Assembly (NCBI GenBank): GCA_947071285.1
Contig: CAMTFK010000260.1
Span: forward strand, 1-6,272
Origin: an uncultured Bacteroides sp.
Lineage (GTDB): Bacteria; Bacteroidota; Bacteroidia; Bacteroidales; Bacteroidaceae
DNA: 6,272 nt
Direction of reading: 5' to 3'
The position numbers were made by a program, and so were the translations under genes. The notes beneath the pieces were generated by a model. That model was not told the origin of the DNA and searched no databases. It was given only the letters and a program-made list of their open reading frames with translations. Of the stretch, positions 5,658-6,272 are shown piece by piece (position 1 is the stretch's first letter; every line of letters starts with the position of its first letter).

Positions 5658-6272
5658 ATGGACAGTTTGCTTTTCTGGCTGATTCCGGCCGCTTCTGTTT
5701 TGGCTCTCTGTTTTGCTTATTATTTCCATAAGCAAATGATGAAGGAGAGCGAGGGTACTCCACAAATGATAAAGATTGCCGCCGCTGTACGCAAGGGGGC
5801 TATGTCTTATCTGAAGCAACAATACAAGATTGTTGCCTGGGTATTTCTGGGACTGGTTATCCTTTTTGCTATTATGGCTTATGGCTTCAATGTGCAGAAC
5901 CATTGGGTGCCGATTGCTTTCCTGACGGGCGGTTTCTTCTCCGGCCTTTCCGGTTTCCTCGGCATGAAGACGGCTACGTATGCTTCGGCGCGTACGGCAA
6001 ATGCTGCCCGTAGTTCATTGAACGCAGGATTGCGTGTGGCTTTCCGCAGCGGTGCGGTGATGGGACTGGTCGTAGTAGGGCTGGGACTACTCGATATTTC
6101 TTTCTGGTATTTTTTGCTCGACGCGGTTATTCCCGCAGATGCCCTGACTCCGACTCATAAACTCTGTATCATCACTACCACCATGCTGACTTTCGGTATG
6201 GGTGCTTCCACACAAGCGCTCTTTGCCCGTGTAGGCGGTGGTATCTATACGAAAGCTGCCGATGTGGGTGCC
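5658..6272 (+). CDS. hppA: HppA, membrane-bound ion-pumping pyrophosphatase (3' end cut by window)
   Basis: HppA hydrolyses pyrophosphate and uses the energy to pump H+ and/or Na+ across the inner membrane. The visible 205 residues are the N-terminal part of a protein usually around 700 or more residues long. Hydrophobic segments lie at about 4-22, 56-76, 84-103, 132-155 and 169-190. Family motifs are clear: SGFLGMKTATYASARTANAAR (98-118), RVAFRSGAVMGLVVVGLGLL (126-145) and MGASTQALFARVGGGIYTKAADVGA (181-205). The last is the start of the pyrophosphate/Mg2+-binding DVGADLVGK region and is cut by the window edge. The residues that separate K+-dependent from K+-independent types, and Na+ from H+ pumps, lie beyond the edge. 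The ATG at 5658 is the first in frame and places a hydrophobic segment right at the N-terminus, as in the family. The upstream gap carries a TTTG/TATATTTA promoter candidate and the ybjQ terminator, so hppA probably has its own transcript. Confidence 0.95.
   Translation, partial: MDSLLFWLIPAASVLALCFAYYFHKQMMKESEGTPQMIKIAAAVRKGAMSYLKQQYKIVAWVFLGLVILFAIMAYGFNVQNHWVPIAFLTGGFFSGLSGFLGMKTATYASARTANAARSSLNAGLRVAFRSGAVMGLVVVGLGLLDISFWYFLLDAVIPADALTPTHKLCIITTTMLTFGMGASTQALFARVGGGIYTKAADVGA

Overview
The window looks like ordinary chromosome from a Bacteroides-type member of the Bacteroidota. SufC, SufD, SufS, the DUF21/CBS protein, the YbjQ-family protein and the membrane pyrophosphatase all read as typical of that group. 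Start codons lack strong Shine-Dalgarno sequences, and several sites resemble the TTTG / TAnnTTTG promoter boxes known from Bacteroides. This placement is by family resemblance only; no database search was possible.

Left part, plus strand (1-3357): the 3' portion of a suf iron-sulfur cluster operon. sufC (cut by the left edge), sufD and sufS follow in order. SufC is the ABC ATPase of the SufBCD scaffold, SufD is a scaffold subunit, and SufS is the PLP cysteine desulfurase that supplies sulfur. sufB probably lies just to the left, but it is not visible. sufC and sufD are 3 bases apart. sufD and sufS are separated by an 87-base gap that is almost filled by a long imperfect hairpin.

Middle, minus strand (3431-4903): a DUF21 plus paired-CBS membrane protein (CNNM/CorC-like), preceded upstream by a small unrecognised protein with one N-terminal hydrophobic segment. 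The DUF21 gene converges on sufS. Between them sits an 84-bp element with 33-bp inverted arms. It probably ends transcription from both sides, and it supplies the last codons and the stop of the minus-strand gene.

Right part, plus strand (5067-6272): a 106-residue YbjQ/UPF0145-family gene diverges from the small protein gene. Its 3' flank carries the most striking structure in the window: five 17-bp palindromic units at an exact 22-base period. Their base changes are matched so that units 1+2 and 4+5 form hairpins, and the second hairpin ends in seven T's like an intrinsic terminator. After a likely promoter, hppA (membrane proton/sodium-pumping pyrophosphatase) begins and runs off the right edge.

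No RNA gene, insertion sequence, CRISPR array or phage gene was seen. I found no convincing new multi-gene system. The unusual content is in the intergenic inverted repeats, the cysteine-rich SufD tail and the unrecognised small protein.
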